Source of the DNA: Ensifer adhaerens
Lineage (GTDB): Bacteria > Pseudomonadota > Alphaproteobacteria > Rhizobiales > Rhizobiaceae
Length of the DNA: 64,000 nt
Direction: 5' to 3'
NCBI RefSeq assembly: GCF_002007205.1
Contig: NZ_LAZS01000011.1
Location: 62,001-126,000 of the forward strand
Both the position numbers and the translations under genes were made by a program. Of the stretch, positions 24,379-33,747 are shown in pieces. Each line of letters begins with the position of its first letter. Within the stretch, counting starts at the first letter, position 1. Below the pieces are notes generated by a model, which saw nothing but the letters and a program-made list of their open reading frames with translations, was not told the DNA's origin and did not search any database.

Positions 24379-25992
24379 ATGTCCACTACCACGATACCCA
24401 TGGTTTCGCCTGCCGCGCGGAATCCCGCAGCGACGTCACCCGACAAGGCGAGCACGACGGCCTGGATCGCCGTTCTTGCCGGCCTGATCGGCGCCTTCAT
24501 GGCGATCCTCAACATCCAGATCACCAACGCCTCCCTGCTCGACATCGAAGGCGGCATCGGCACGGGCGTCGACAATGGCGCCTGGATCTCGACGTCCTAC
24601 CTCATCGGTGAGATCGTCGTGATCCCGCTCACGGACTACTTGAGCCGCGTCTTCTCATTCCGGCGCTATATGCTGACGAACGCCATCCTGTTTCCGCTGT
24701 TCTCGGCGGCCTGTGCCTTTGCCCATGATCTCGGATCTATGATCGCATTGCGCGGCCTGCAGGGCTTTGCCGGCGGCGTGCTCATCCCGATGGCCTTCAC
24801 CATGGTGCTCACCCGGCTGCCCAAGGCACAGCAACCCCTCGGGCTGGCGCTGTTTGCGCTCTCCGTCACCTTCGCCCCGGCCATCGGCCCGACGATCGGC
24901 GGCTACCTCACCGAGAATTACGGCTGGCAGTCGATCTTTTTCGTCAACGCTCCGCCAAGCCTGGTGATGGTAATTGCGCTCTATTTCACCCTTGAGAAGA
25001 AGCCAATGCAATTGTCGCTGCTCAGGGAGGGCGACTGGGCCGGCATCGTCACCATGGCCATCGGTCTCTCGGCGCTGCAGACCGTTCTTGAGGAAGGCAA
25101 CAAGGACGACTGGTTCCAGTCACCGTTCATCGTCAAGCTTGCCCTGACGGCGGCCGCATTCCTGATCGCCTTCGTCATCATCGAACTCAAGGTGGAAAAG
25201 CCGCTTGTGCAGCTGCGCCTGCTCAAGCAGCGCAATTTTGGGGTCGGGGTTCTCGTCAACGTGCTGGTCGGCGTCGCCCTGTTCGGCACGGTCTACATCC
25301 TGCCGCAGTATCTCGGTCAAGTGCAGCGCTACAATGCCGAGCAGATTGGCCTCGTGCTTGCCTGGACCGGATTGCCGCAGCTACTCATCATCCCGCTCGT
25401 GCCGGCGCTGATGAAGCGGTTCGACGTGCGCTACATCGGTTTCGTCGGCATCAGCATCTTCGCGGCCAGCTGTTTCATGAACACGACGCTGTCGATCGAC
25501 AGTGCCGGCGACCAGTTCTTCATCCCGAATATCGTACGCGCCATCGGTCAGGCGCTGGTGCTGACGCCGATCACGGTGATCACCACCGCCGGCATCGCGC
25601 CGAGCGACGCGGCTGCCGCCTCTGGCCTGTCGAACATGCTGCGCAATCTCGGTGGCGCCGTCGGCACGGCTACCCTTGCGACGGTGCTGACCAAGCGTGA
25701 GCAGTTTCACTCGAACATCATCGGCCAGTCCGTGACGATCTACCGCGATGAGGCCCGCGACCGGATCGGCGACCTGACGCGGCATTTCATGGCGCATGGC
25801 GTCACCGATGCCGCCGTCGCACAACACAAGGCGATCGCCGTGATCGGTGCTACGGTTCGCCGACAGGCGCTGATCCTCGGCTTCGGTGATACCTTCGCTG
25901 TGATCGGGATCGTGTTGGCGCTCGCCGCCATCGTGCTGCTCTTCACCCGAAAGATCCAGCTTGGCGGCGCCGGCGCGGGTGGCGCCCACTAA
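24379..25992 (+). CDS. EmrB-type DHA2 MFS efflux transporter
   Basis: The protein has 537 aa and 14 predicted TM segments, DHA2 family. Seen: LIGAFMAILNIQITNASLLD in TM1, DNGAWISTSYLIGEIVVIPL, and the family motif LAPxxGP-like FAPAIGPTIGGYLTENYGWQ. It exports hydrophobic drugs or toxins with the EmrA-like partner. ATG 24379 has a strong GGAGG site; the extra 25 codons upstream are not conserved. A MaoC-like gene follows 29 bp later. Confidence 0.92.
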   Translation: MSTTTIPMVSPAARNPAATSPDKASTTAWIAVLAGLIGAFMAILNIQITNASLLDIEGGIGTGVDNGAWISTSYLIGEIVVIPLTDYLSRVFSFRRYMLTNAILFPLFSAACAFAHDLGSMIALRGLQGFAGGVLIPMAFTMVLTRLPKAQQPLGLALFALSVTFAPAIGPTIGGYLTENYGWQSIFFVNAPPSLVMVIALYFTLEKKPMQLSLLREGDWAGIVTMAIGLSALQTVLEEGNKDDWFQSPFIVKLALTAAAFLIAFVIIELKVEKPLVQLRLLKQRNFGVGVLVNVLVGVALFGTVYILPQYLGQVQRYNAEQIGLVLAWTGLPQLLIIPLVPALMKRFDVRYIGFVGISIFAASCFMNTTLSIDSAGDQFFIPNIVRAIGQALVLTPITVITTAGIAPSDAAAASGLSNMLRNLGGAVGTATLATVLTKREQFHSNIIGQSVTIYRDEARDRIGDLTRHFMAHGVTDAAVAQHKAIAVIGATVRRQALILGFGDTFAVIGIVLALAAIVLLFTRKIQLGGAGAGGAH

Positions 25993-26021
25993 TTCGAAGA
26001 TACGTGGAAGGAGGAAGACCC

Positions 26022-26483
26022 ATGCAAGGTTCCAGACCGGATCGTCTCTATCTGGAGGATCTTCACGTCGGACAGCGCTTCACGAGCGCGACGCATACGA
26101 TCGACGAGGCGCAGATCAAGACTTTTGCCGCGCAGTTCGACCCGCAGCCGTTTCACCTGGACGAGGCGGCCGCCAGGGACACGCTCTTCAAGGGCCTGGC
26201 CGCAAGCGGGTGGCACACGGCGGCGATCACGATGCGGCTGAACGTCGAGACCGGATTGCCTTTCGCCGGTGGCCTCATCGGCGCGGGCGGAGACATCAAC
26301 TGGCCGGCCCCGACGCGACCCGGAGATACCTTGCATGTCGAAAGCGAGGTGGTCGAGATCATACCGTCGCGCTCGAAACCCGACCGCGGCATCGCGGTCG
26401 TCGTCAGCCAGACGATCAACCAGCGCAACGAGGTCGTCCAGATCCTCAAGGCGAAACTCGTGGTCGTGCGCAAGCCGGGCTGA
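26022..26483 (+). CDS. MaoC-like (R)-specific enoyl hydratase
   Basis: The protein has 153 aa in a single hot-dog fold. The hydratase motif is seen as FAAQFDPQPFHLDE, with the catalytic Asp and His, followed by GWHTAAITMRL. Such enzymes hydrate enoyl-CoA or related thioesters. ATG 26022 is preceded by GGAAGGAGGAAG. Its place right behind the efflux genes implies co-transcription, though no functional link is obvious. Confidence 0.87.
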   Translation: MQGSRPDRLYLEDLHVGQRFTSATHTIDEAQIKTFAAQFDPQPFHLDEAAARDTLFKGLAASGWHTAAITMRLNVETGLPFAGGLIGAGGDINWPAPTRPGDTLHVESEVVEIIPSRSKPDRGIAVVVSQTINQRNEVVQILKAKLVVVRKPG

Positions 26484-26642
26484 AACGGCCGACCGCACTT
26501 GGCGATCGTGCGAGGTAACGCCGCGCGACGCGCTCTGGATTTTCTGTCGTCGGGATCGTATTTTCCCAGCAGGCGCCCCGCGCAGCCGGACAGCAGCAAT
26601 GGAAGGCTGTGCAAGCAAGCCTGCAGATGACAAGAATGATCG

Positions 26643-28184
26643 ATGTTACCGAACAACCGTCCGTTTCTTGAGCGGCCCTTCCATCTTGCTGCCCTCTGGT
26701 GTCTTCTTCTGCTCGTCGGGGCCGTGGCTCTCGGCGCCCGTGAGCGACAGTCCCTCGTTGCCGAACTGGAGCAGGAAAGCACCGCGCTCCATGGGCTCGC
26801 CTCCCAGCGCGCCGATCAGCACGACGCCCATTTGACGGCGCTTTCGGCCGTGGCGGTTGCGTCCGAAGGGCGTCGGCACGACCTCTTCCTGGATGTCGCA
26901 CGCACCATCACCCGCTTCTATCCGCGCATCGACGAAGTCCAACTCGTTCCCCTGGAGCCGGGAGCGGAGACGATCGGGACAGCGACGCTCGATGCGGTGA
27001 CAGCCGAGGGAATTCGCGCGGCGGCCAAAGCCTCCGATGGCCGGATCACGCTTCTGCCGCATCCGCAGCGTCCCGATCACTACATGATGGTCAAACGCAG
27101 CCCCAACACCGACGAGGCTCGTTATGGGCTGATGCTCGCGATCGACGCAGGCAAACTGATAGGCGACGGCGGACCGTTTTGGACGCGGCCAAGCACGGCC
27201 GTTAGGCTCTCTCTTCCGGACGGGCACAATCTGCTTCAGCGTGCGGCGTTGCCCGATGCCATCCGCTTTTCCAGGCCGCTCAGCAGCGTGTCACAGCCGC
27301 TGTTGCTGGAAACCGGTATGGATATTGGTCTTTCCGATATGTTTCCGCCGGTGCAGACCGGCCTGACATTCGTCACCCTCACGCTCGCCTATCTCGCGGG
27401 GCTGGCGGCCTTGCGCCAACGGGCGCGGACCCGCGCCGCCGAACAGCAGGCACGGCTGAGCGCGCTCGATTCACGGCTCACACACGCCTCGCGCGTCAAT
27501 GCGCTCGGGGAAATGGCAAGCGGCATGGCCCACGAACTGACACAGCCCTTGACCGCAATCCTCGCCCAGGCGCAGGCCGGGCGTCGCCTGCTCACCCAGC
27601 GGAACCATGCCGCACTCGCCGCCGTGCTCGACGACACCGTGAGCCAGGCACGCCGAGCCTCCGGCATTCTGGAGCGCTTCCGCAACTGGTCGCAGCCGCA
27701 CGCGACACCCGTGAGCGCCTTTGACCTCCGCCGAGCGCTCGGCAATGTCGAGGCGTTGCTGGAGCAGGACGCCCTGTCGCGGCGCATCCAGCTTGAATTT
27801 CATCTTCCGGAAACGCCCGTCTCAGTTGTTGGCGACCCGGTCGAAATCGAGCAGGTCGCCTTTAATCTGGTGCGCAACGCGATGGAAGCGCTCGACGGAC
27901 ATGCAGGCGAAACGCCCCGCGTGACCGTGACTTTAAAGGAAGAGGATGCCTCGGTGGTTTTCGATGTCGCGGACAATGGTCCAGGCATCCCCGAGACCTT
28001 GCGCCCGCGCCTTTTTACCCCGTTCGTGACGACGCGGGCGGGCGGCACGGGGCTTGGCCTGGCCCTCAGCCAACGCCTAGTGGAACGCGCCGGCGGCGAG
28101 ATCGCATTGGTGGCCAGCGATGACGGCGCCACTTTTCGGGTGACCTTGCCCAGGGCGCGAGCCCGACAGGAAGAGACAGCATGA
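26643..28184 (+). CDS. Membrane sensor histidine kinase
   Basis: The protein has 513 aa. TM1 is at about 14-31, a periplasmic sensor of about 210 residues follows, and TM2 is at about 240-258. The dimerisation box GMAHELTQPLTAILAQAQ carries the phospho-acceptor His297. The N box (NLVRNAMEAL), G1 (DNGPGIPE) and G2 (GGTGLGLALS) are intact. It overlaps its response regulator by 4 bp (ATGA). The ribosome site of ATG 26643 is weak. The pair belongs to the FixL/FixJ-like class, without PAS or haem domains in this kinase. Confidence 0.92.
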   Translation: MLPNNRPFLERPFHLAALWCLLLLVGAVALGARERQSLVAELEQESTALHGLASQRADQHDAHLTALSAVAVASEGRRHDLFLDVARTITRFYPRIDEVQLVPLEPGAETIGTATLDAVTAEGIRAAAKASDGRITLLPHPQRPDHYMMVKRSPNTDEARYGLMLAIDAGKLIGDGGPFWTRPSTAVRLSLPDGHNLLQRAALPDAIRFSRPLSSVSQPLLLETGMDIGLSDMFPPVQTGLTFVTLTLAYLAGLAALRQRARTRAAEQQARLSALDSRLTHASRVNALGEMASGMAHELTQPLTAILAQAQAGRRLLTQRNHAALAAVLDDTVSQARRASGILERFRNWSQPHATPVSAFDLRRALGNVEALLEQDALSRRIQLEFHLPETPVSVVGDPVEIEQVAFNLVRNAMEALDGHAGETPRVTVTLKEEDASVVFDVADNGPGIPETLRPRLFTPFVTTRAGGTGLGLALSQRLVERAGGEIALVASDDGATFRVTLPRARARQEETA

Positions 28185-28789
28185 CCGTTCCCGTCTATCT
28201 CGTCGACGACGACGATGCGGTCCGCCGCGCGCTCGGCCTGCTGCTCTCGACGGTCGGCATCAAGGTTATCCCCTTCGCCGATCCGCAGGCGTTTCTCGGG
28301 CAATTGTCGCGCCTTGAGCCGGGTTGCCTGATCCTCGATATCCGCATGCCGGCCATCTCCGGGCTGAAGCTGCAGGAAAAGCTCCGCGAAAGCGGCGTGG
28401 ACTGGCCGACGATCGTCATCTCCGGCCACGGCGACATCGAGGCCTGCCGGCGCGCCTTCCGCAACGGCGCCATCGACTTTCTCTCCAAACCCATCGACGA
28501 GCAGGATCTGATCGACGCGATCCACAAGGGCCAAGAGATGCTGGTGCGCACCATGCAGGCGCGGGCGGAAAAGGCGGAAACGCTTGCCCTCCTGGCAGCG
28601 CTCACGCAGCGCGAGCGCGAGGTACTCGAGAGCATCGCCTCAGGTTTCACCACCCGCCAGATCGCCGAAGGGCTCGGCCTGTCGCCGCGAACCGTGGAAA
28701 GCCATCGTGCGGCGATCGGCGCCAAGCTTGGCAGCACCTCGCAGGCGGAGATGACCCGCATCTGGCTCGAAGGAATGCAAACTCCGTAG
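28181..28789 (+). CDS. FixJ/NarL-type response regulator
   Basis: The protein has 202 aa. The receiver domain has the acidic pocket DDDD (residues 9-12), phospho-acceptor D53 in LILDIRMP, and K in FLSKPID. The C-terminal LuxR-type helix-turn-helix is LTQREREVLESIASGF then TTRQIAEGLGLSPRTVESHR. It is coupled to the kinase by a 4-bp overlap. A palindrome overlaps its stop codon and may be its own binding site. Confidence 0.93.
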   Translation: MTVPVYLVDDDDAVRRALGLLLSTVGIKVIPFADPQAFLGQLSRLEPGCLILDIRMPAISGLKLQEKLRESGVDWPTIVISGHGDIEACRRAFRNGAIDFLSKPIDEQDLIDAIHKGQEMLVRTMQARAEKAETLALLAALTQREREVLESIASGFTTRQIAEGLGLSPRTVESHRAAIGAKLGSTSQAEMTRIWLEGMQTP

Positions 28790-28819
28790 AACTACGGATG
28801 GTGAGGGAAGAGCTACGAA
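28783..28819. promoter_or_regulatory. Candidate response-regulator operator (CTACG repeats)
   Basis: A perfect 16-bp palindrome TCCGTAG-AA-CTACGGA (28783-28798) is followed by CTACGAA at 28813-28819. The two CTACG half-sites are exactly 21 bp apart, two helical turns. It lies 60-95 bp upstream of the haem-binding-type gene at 28878. Confidence 0.5.
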
Positions 28820-28877
28820 TACCGACGGGCGGCGAACCGCAATAACCTTTCCATATCAACAGGAAAGGAACCCATTG

Positions 28878-29360
28878 ATGATCCGCAATATCGTGCTTGC
28901 AGCAGCCCTCCTCGCTCCCGTCGCCGCCACCGCCCAGGAGCTTCCGACCGCCGCCTACCTGCCGCTCGAGATGGCCGTCAAGGCTGCTGACGCTGCGCTG
29001 AAGGCATGCGCGGCCGAAGGTCACAATGTCAGCGTCGCAGTCGTTGCACGTGACGGTTCGACCAAGGTGGTGTTGAAGGCCGACAATTCCGGCCCGCACA
29101 CCGGCAACAGCGCCCAGGGCAAGGCCTTCACCTCGGCGGCCATGGGCCGCGACACGGCTGGCCTCGGCGAGTTCATCGCTTCCAAGCCCGCCAACGAAGG
29201 CCTCCGCAACATGGATGCACGCATGGTGATCCAGGCCGGCGGCGTGCCGATCAAGTTCGGCAAGGCGCTCGTCGGTGGCATCGGTGTCGGCGGCGCGCCG
29301 TCGGGCGACGTCGATGCAAATTGCGCAAACGCCGGCCTTGCCGCGATCGGCGCGAAGTAA
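28878..29360 (+). CDS. Secreted GlcG/HbpS-type haem-binding family protein
   Basis: The protein has 160 aa, with a clear signal peptide (MIRNIVLAAALLAPVAATAQ) and one GlcG/HbpS domain: AADAALKACAAEGHNVSVAV, VVARDGSTKVVLKADNSGPH, and GGVPIKFGKALVGGIGVGGA. Members bind haem or cobalamin, and in Streptomyces HbpS acts as the extracellular accessory sensor of the SenS/SenR two-component system. ATG 28878 follows GGAAAGGA. It is placed directly behind a two-component pair. Confidence 0.85.
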   Translation: MIRNIVLAAALLAPVAATAQELPTAAYLPLEMAVKAADAALKACAAEGHNVSVAVVARDGSTKVVLKADNSGPHTGNSAQGKAFTSAAMGRDTAGLGEFIASKPANEGLRNMDARMVIQAGGVPIKFGKALVGGIGVGGAPSGDVDANCANAGLAAIGAK

Positions 29361-29372
29361 TTCGCTCCGAGG

Positions 29373-29405
29373 GAGGCTCCCGCCCTTGAAAAGCCGGCGA
29401 GCCTC
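29373..29405 (+). terminator. Imperfect hairpin after the HbpS-like gene
   Basis: GAGGC (29373-29377) and CGCC (29381-29384) pair with GGCG (29396-29399) and GCCTC (29401-29405), followed by a weak T-run. It is 12 bp beyond the stop codon. Confidence 0.4.
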
Positions 29406-29484
29406 TCCATTTAAAGGCCACTACCCGTTTCGAGAGCTCTCAGTCGTCCGCGCCTTAGGCGTGCGATGGCGGCACTCCGGGTTA

Positions 29485-29529
29485 AAACAGGGCGCTCCCC
29501 GGCAAGGGTCGAGTGCCCTGTTTGCTTTT
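29485..29529. terminator. Bidirectional intrinsic terminator
   Basis: AAACAGGGC-g-CTC pairs with GAG-t-GCCCTGTTT, followed by GCTTTT on plus and by a T-run on minus. It lies between the convergent HbpS-like gene and the TonB receptor. Confidence 0.72.
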
Positions 29530-29591
29530 GGCCGGTCGAGGCGGCCAGTGCTTCGCCGCAGGCGCAGCGGACACCTGCCAGCCGGACGATT

Positions 29592-31796
29592 TCACCACGT
29601 CTTGCTGAGCTTGAGCGTGACCGTGCGCGCATCGCCATATCCGCAGACGAGCAGGCCGCTGCAACCGCTGACATAGTCCTTGTCGAACAGGTTGGTGACG
29701 TTGAGGGCGGCACCCCAGCCGTCCTTTTCGTAGCGCAGAGCGGCGTCGAAAACCGTCGATGCCGGTACTTTCGCCGTGTTGTCCTTGTCCGCCCAGCTCT
29801 CGCCGCGGTAGCGCACGCCGGCGCCAAGGCTGACGCCTTCGAGCGCCCCCTGCTGCACGGTGTAGTCGAGCCACAGCGAGGCCTGTGCGTCGGGCACGAG
29901 ATAGGGCGACTTGCCGATGAGCGCCCGGTTTGCGTCCTCGGTCACCTCGATATCCATGAAGTCGAGGCCCGCGATCAGCTTCCAGCTTTCGTCGAGATTG
30001 ACCTTGCCCTCGAACTCGATGCCGCGGGAACGTACCTCGCCCGTCTGGGTGGAGATGCTGGTCCCTGGATCGGTGACGAGCGCATTGCGTTTGGTCAGCT
30101 GGTAGACGGACGCCGTGAGCACTCCATCGAAGAAGGTCGGTTCGTACTTGATCCCGGCCTCGAACTGCTCGCCCTCCTCCGGCTTGGTGTTGCCGGTTGC
30201 CGTCACCGCGACGACAGGATTGAAGAAGGTCGCGACGCTGACGTAAGGGGTCAGGCCGTTGTCGAATTCATAGGCAAGTCCGGCGCGGCCGCTGAGGGCA
30301 CCTTCGCTATAGTCGAAGCTCGAATTCTGGGTCGGCACCCAGAAGGTTGGCCCGTTGTCGGTCCTGGTATCGACATAGTCGTAGCGGCCGTTGAGCGTGA
30401 CGAGCCAGCCGTCGCCGAAGCGGACCTGATCCTGTGCGTAAACGCCTAGCTGCTGCTGCGTGATCACCTGGTTGATGTAGATGTTGTTGGCGGGTTGCGG
30501 CGCGCCATAGACCGGATCGGTGGCGCTGATCGGAGTGCCCGCCGACGACGCCTGGACGTGGTCCAGCCGGAAGAACTTGTAGTCGAGACCAACGAGCAGC
30601 CTATGTTCGAGCGCTCCCGTCTCGAACTCGCCTTCGAGGCGGTTGTCCACGGCGAAGGTATCCACCTTCGACGTCGCCTCGAAGCCGAGGCGATAGAGCT
30701 TGTTGTCCGGAGTTGCTGGCTTGGTCGAAACCGGAAAAGGAAGGCTCGGATCGTAATAGCCATAGGTATACGGGCCGTTCTCATGCTTGTAGAGATGGCC
30801 ATAGCGCAGGTTCTGGCTGAACTGCCAGCCACTGTCGAACTCGTGCTTGAATTCGTAGCCGAGCATCTGCTGCACATAGGTGCCGGTATCGATGTCGGGT
30901 TCGCCGAAGAAAGCCTTGCGATCGATCTTGCCGAAGGGTGCATCGACGACCGTGCCGTCATAGGGCAGGAAGCCGCCGCCGGTATGGACCTGGTCGAGAC
31001 CCTGCAGCAATCCGTAGACGGTCAGGCTGGTCGCATCGTCGGGCTGATAGGTGATCTGCGGCAGGAGGAAGCCGCGCAGGTCCTCCGAATGATCGGTGTA
31101 ATTGTTGCCGCCGGACACCTTGCCGGTAACGCGGTAGTTGATCGCATCGTCCAGCGGCCGGTTGACGTCGATGCCGAGGAAGGCATTGCCGTTGTTGTTG
31201 ATGCCGGTCTCGACATAGGTGGAGCTCTCCTCCTGCGGCCGCTTGCTGATCAGGCTGACGATGCCGCCCGGATTGGCGCCGCCATAGAGCACCGAGGCCG
31301 GACCTTTCAGCACCTCGACGCGCTCCAGCATGAAGGGATCGATCTGGAAGCCGCCGAAGCCGTAGGAAAAGAGGTTCAGGCCATCGAGGAAGACGCCCGT
31401 CTGCGTGGCGTCGAAACCGCGGATGTAGAACCAGTCGGTATCCGGATCGACACCGAAGGGCTCGGCCATCACGCCCGGCGTGTAGCGTAGCGCTTCGTCG
31501 ACCTTGTTGACGACGCCGCGGTCGTCAAGCTCCTCGCGCCCGACGACGGAAACGCTCTGCGGGATTTCCGCGATCGCGGTTGCGGATTTCGAGCCGGTCG
31601 TCGTCGCCTTGGCGACATAGCCGTCGACCGGCCCGGTTGCATCATTCTCAGCCCTGGTGCCGGTCGCCTCGATCGTTTCCAGCCGCGTCGCGGGCGCATC
31701 CTGCGCTATCGCCGCGCTGGCGGCCAAGACCGCAATGCCGGCGACCCCGCCTGCCAGCCATTCCGTCAACCGTACTGCCTTGCCTTTTGCCTTCAT
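29592..31796 (-). CDS. TonB-dependent siderophore receptor
   Basis: The protein has 734 aa. A signal peptide (about 1-31) is followed by a plug domain (SVSVVGREELDDRGVVNKVD, RVEVLKGPASVLYGGANPGG) and a 22-strand barrel ending in the terminal aromatic (TLKLSKTW). It resembles FhuA/FoxA-type ferric hydroxamate receptors. It imports a ferric siderophore across the outer membrane using TonB. A candidate RirA (IRO) box lies upstream, and an AraC regulator is the next gene upstream on the same strand. Confidence 0.93.
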   Translation of the reverse strand: MKAKGKAVRLTEWLAGGVAGIAVLAASAAIAQDAPATRLETIEATGTRAENDATGPVDGYVAKATTTGSKSATAIAEIPQSVSVVGREELDDRGVVNKVDEALRYTPGVMAEPFGVDPDTDWFYIRGFDATQTGVFLDGLNLFSYGFGGFQIDPFMLERVEVLKGPASVLYGGANPGGIVSLISKRPQEESSTYVETGINNNGNAFLGIDVNRPLDDAINYRVTGKVSGGNNYTDHSEDLRGFLLPQITYQPDDATSLTVYGLLQGLDQVHTGGGFLPYDGTVVDAPFGKIDRKAFFGEPDIDTGTYVQQMLGYEFKHEFDSGWQFSQNLRYGHLYKHENGPYTYGYYDPSLPFPVSTKPATPDNKLYRLGFEATSKVDTFAVDNRLEGEFETGALEHRLLVGLDYKFFRLDHVQASSAGTPISATDPVYGAPQPANNIYINQVITQQQLGVYAQDQVRFGDGWLVTLNGRYDYVDTRTDNGPTFWVPTQNSSFDYSEGALSGRAGLAYEFDNGLTPYVSVATFFNPVVAVTATGNTKPEEGEQFEAGIKYEPTFFDGVLTASVYQLTKRNALVTDPGTSISTQTGEVRSRGIEFEGKVNLDESWKLIAGLDFMDIEVTEDANRALIGKSPYLVPDAQASLWLDYTVQQGALEGVSLGAGVRYRGESWADKDNTAKVPASTVFDAALRYEKDGWGAALNVTNLFDKDYVSGCSGLLVCGYGDARTVTLKLSKTW

Positions 31797-31864
31797 CTGT
31801 CCGCCGTCTCACGCCGATCCACCGCGGGCCTTCCAGGCGGCGCGGTCTATACCCTCTAATAAGA

Positions 31865-31887
31865 TGAGTATTTATATCAACTATTCA
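31865..31887. promoter_or_regulatory. Candidate RirA IRO box
   Basis: The sequence fits TGA-N9-T-N7-TCA exactly (TGA 31865-31867, TCA 31885-31887), in an AT-rich stretch about 70-90 bp before the TonB receptor ATG. This is the iron-responsive operator pattern of rhizobial RirA. Confidence 0.5.
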
Positions 31888-31969
31888 GGCAACTCTTGTC
31901 GCGATCAGCGGGAATTGAACGTTTCTGGGCTATTTGCAGCGAACAACTGCTCGTCGGCGTGGGACTTGC

Positions 31970-32854
31970 TCAGCTCAATCGACTGCGCTTCCACGAGGCC
32001 GGCGTCGCGCCCACGACCTTGCGAAAGACCCGGGTGAAGTGTGCCTGGTCGGAGAACCCGGTTTCGGCCGCAACTGTCGTCAACGATGCCTCGTTCTTCA
32101 GCAACAGCTGCTTGGCTCGCTCGATCCGGGCATTGGTCTGCCACTGGTGCGGCGCCATGCCGGTCGAAGCCTTGAAGGCGTGGCTGAAATGCGACTGCGA
32201 CAGTCCGGCAAGGGACGCCAGCTCCTCCAGCCGGATGTTGCGGCCCCAGTTTTCGTCGATGTAGTCGACGGCGCGGCGAAGTTGCCAGGCGGCGAGCGGG
32301 CTGCGTCTGCGGGCATCTGAACGGTTGAGCTTCATCAGGTCGATGAACAGCGCGACCGTCAGCCCATCGCCGTAGAGATCGTGCAAGGGCTGCGGATTGA
32401 GGCACTCGGCGGCAATCAGCTGTGCGAGCTGCAGAAAGCGCTCGTCGTAAAACATCAGCCGCGGCGTATCGCAGCGGCCCGCGTCGAGATCCTCCGCCAG
32501 CCGCCGGCTCAGAATCTCGAGGTTGAAATGCAGGTCGAGGTGGCGGATGTGGCTGACGTCGACCATATCGGCCCAGATTTCCATGCCCGCCGGAATATAG
32601 GAAAGCGCCTGCTGGCGCGCGTTCTGCACCGCACCGCGTCCATCGGGCGAAAGCCTGACATTGCAGCGGCTGCCGCCCTGGGCGTCGAGTACGATGAACA
32701 TGCGCGGATCATCGGAGAGGTAGTGGCCGCCTGCCCTCGCCTCGCATTCGACATCCCAGACATCGGCGATGATCCCGTTCCATTCCCGCCGGTGCAGGCC
32801 GCCGATAACCTTGAACCCGGAAATCTTGTTCTGCATCCGCGGTTGAAACGACAT
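31970..32854 (-). CDS. AraC family transcriptional regulator
   Basis: The protein has 294 aa. The N-terminal half is an unassigned sensor part; the C-terminal two helix-turn-helix motifs are NIRLEELASLAGLSQSHFSH and SLTTVAAETGFSDQAHFTRV. AraC proteins next to siderophore receptors usually activate them when the ferri-siderophore is present. It lies 173 bp upstream of the receptor on the same strand. Confidence 0.9.
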   Translation of the reverse strand: MSFQPRMQNKISGFKVIGGLHRREWNGIIADVWDVECEARAGGHYLSDDPRMFIVLDAQGGSRCNVRLSPDGRGAVQNARQQALSYIPAGMEIWADMVDVSHIRHLDLHFNLEILSRRLAEDLDAGRCDTPRLMFYDERFLQLAQLIAAECLNPQPLHDLYGDGLTVALFIDLMKLNRSDARRRSPLAAWQLRRAVDYIDENWGRNIRLEELASLAGLSQSHFSHAFKASTGMAPHQWQTNARIERAKQLLLKNEASLTTVAAETGFSDQAHFTRVFRKVVGATPASWKRSRLS

Positions 32855-32979
32855 CGAGGCGTATCCAATGCTCTAAGGGACGAGGCGACGCCTCCGGTTA
32901 ATTCCTTCTTCTATTACTCATCTTTAATGTTCTGCGGAAGCCCCAACGACGCGACGGATCAGCGGGCACAAGTGGATTT

Positions 32980-33726
32980 TTACGCGACCCGCCGCCGATA
33001 GACGAGCCACGCGCCGCCCGCGCTCATGACCGCGAGCGCAAACCAGGTCAGGGCATAGACGAGGTGGCTGTTGCGGAAGCGGACGACCGTGAGGCCGCCG
33101 ATCGGCAGACCGCCAGCGTTTAGTGTCGCGTCCGCATCGATAAAATAGGGCGCGACATCCGTCAGCCCTTTTGCGGTCGCGATCGCATCGACGTCACGGG
33201 AGAACCAGCGATCGCCGCCCGGATCGTTGGAACGAAGAAAGGCGCCACCCGGTTCACTGATGCGCAAAAGCCCGGTGATCCCAGTTCTCCCGGGCATTTC
33301 GCCGTTCGCGCGCGCCACCCGATCGCGCCGGTCGGCGGGCACGAAACCGCGATTGACAAGAACCGTCGTGCCGTTTTCGAGGCGCATCGGCGTCAGGACC
33401 CAGAACCCGGGCCCCCGTTCGGTTACTGCCTGTACCAGCACCGATTTGTCATGGTTGAAGGTACCCGTCGCACTGACGCGGCGGTATTCGTCCTTCCCTT
33501 GGGTAATGCCCTGCCAGTCCGGCCGCGGCGGGGCCGGGACTGCGTCGGCATGCACGCGCGCATCGACGCGGGCGATGAGGTCGAGCTTCCAGAAGAGCCG
33601 CTGGACCTGCCATGTCCCGAGCGCCACAAACACGATGCCGAGAAACACGAGCGCGCCGGTCAGCAGGAACCGGGCGCGGGAGGATGCTCTCGCGCCCTCC
33701 CCTTTCACGTCATGGCCAGCGGTCAT
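32980..33726 (-). CDS. SURF1 family oxidase assembly protein
   Basis: The protein has 248 aa. Two TM segments (about 20-40 and 220-240) flank a periplasmic domain, the SURF1 layout. Seen: LGTWQVQRLFWKLDLI and VLVNRGFVPADRR, both typical. SURF1 helps insert haem into terminal oxidases. It is the last gene of the cyo operon, 21 bp after cyoD. Confidence 0.93.
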   Translation of the reverse strand: MTAGHDVKGEGARASSRARFLLTGALVFLGIVFVALGTWQVQRLFWKLDLIARVDARVHADAVPAPPRPDWQGITQGKDEYRRVSATGTFNHDKSVLVQAVTERGPGFWVLTPMRLENGTTVLVNRGFVPADRRDRVARANGEMPGRTGITGLLRISEPGGAFLRSNDPGGDRWFSRDVDAIATAKGLTDVAPYFIDADATLNAGGLPIGGLTVVRFRNSHLVYALTWFALAVMSAGGAWLVYRRRVA

Positions 33727-33747
33727 TTCGCTTCTGCCCGCCCCTGA

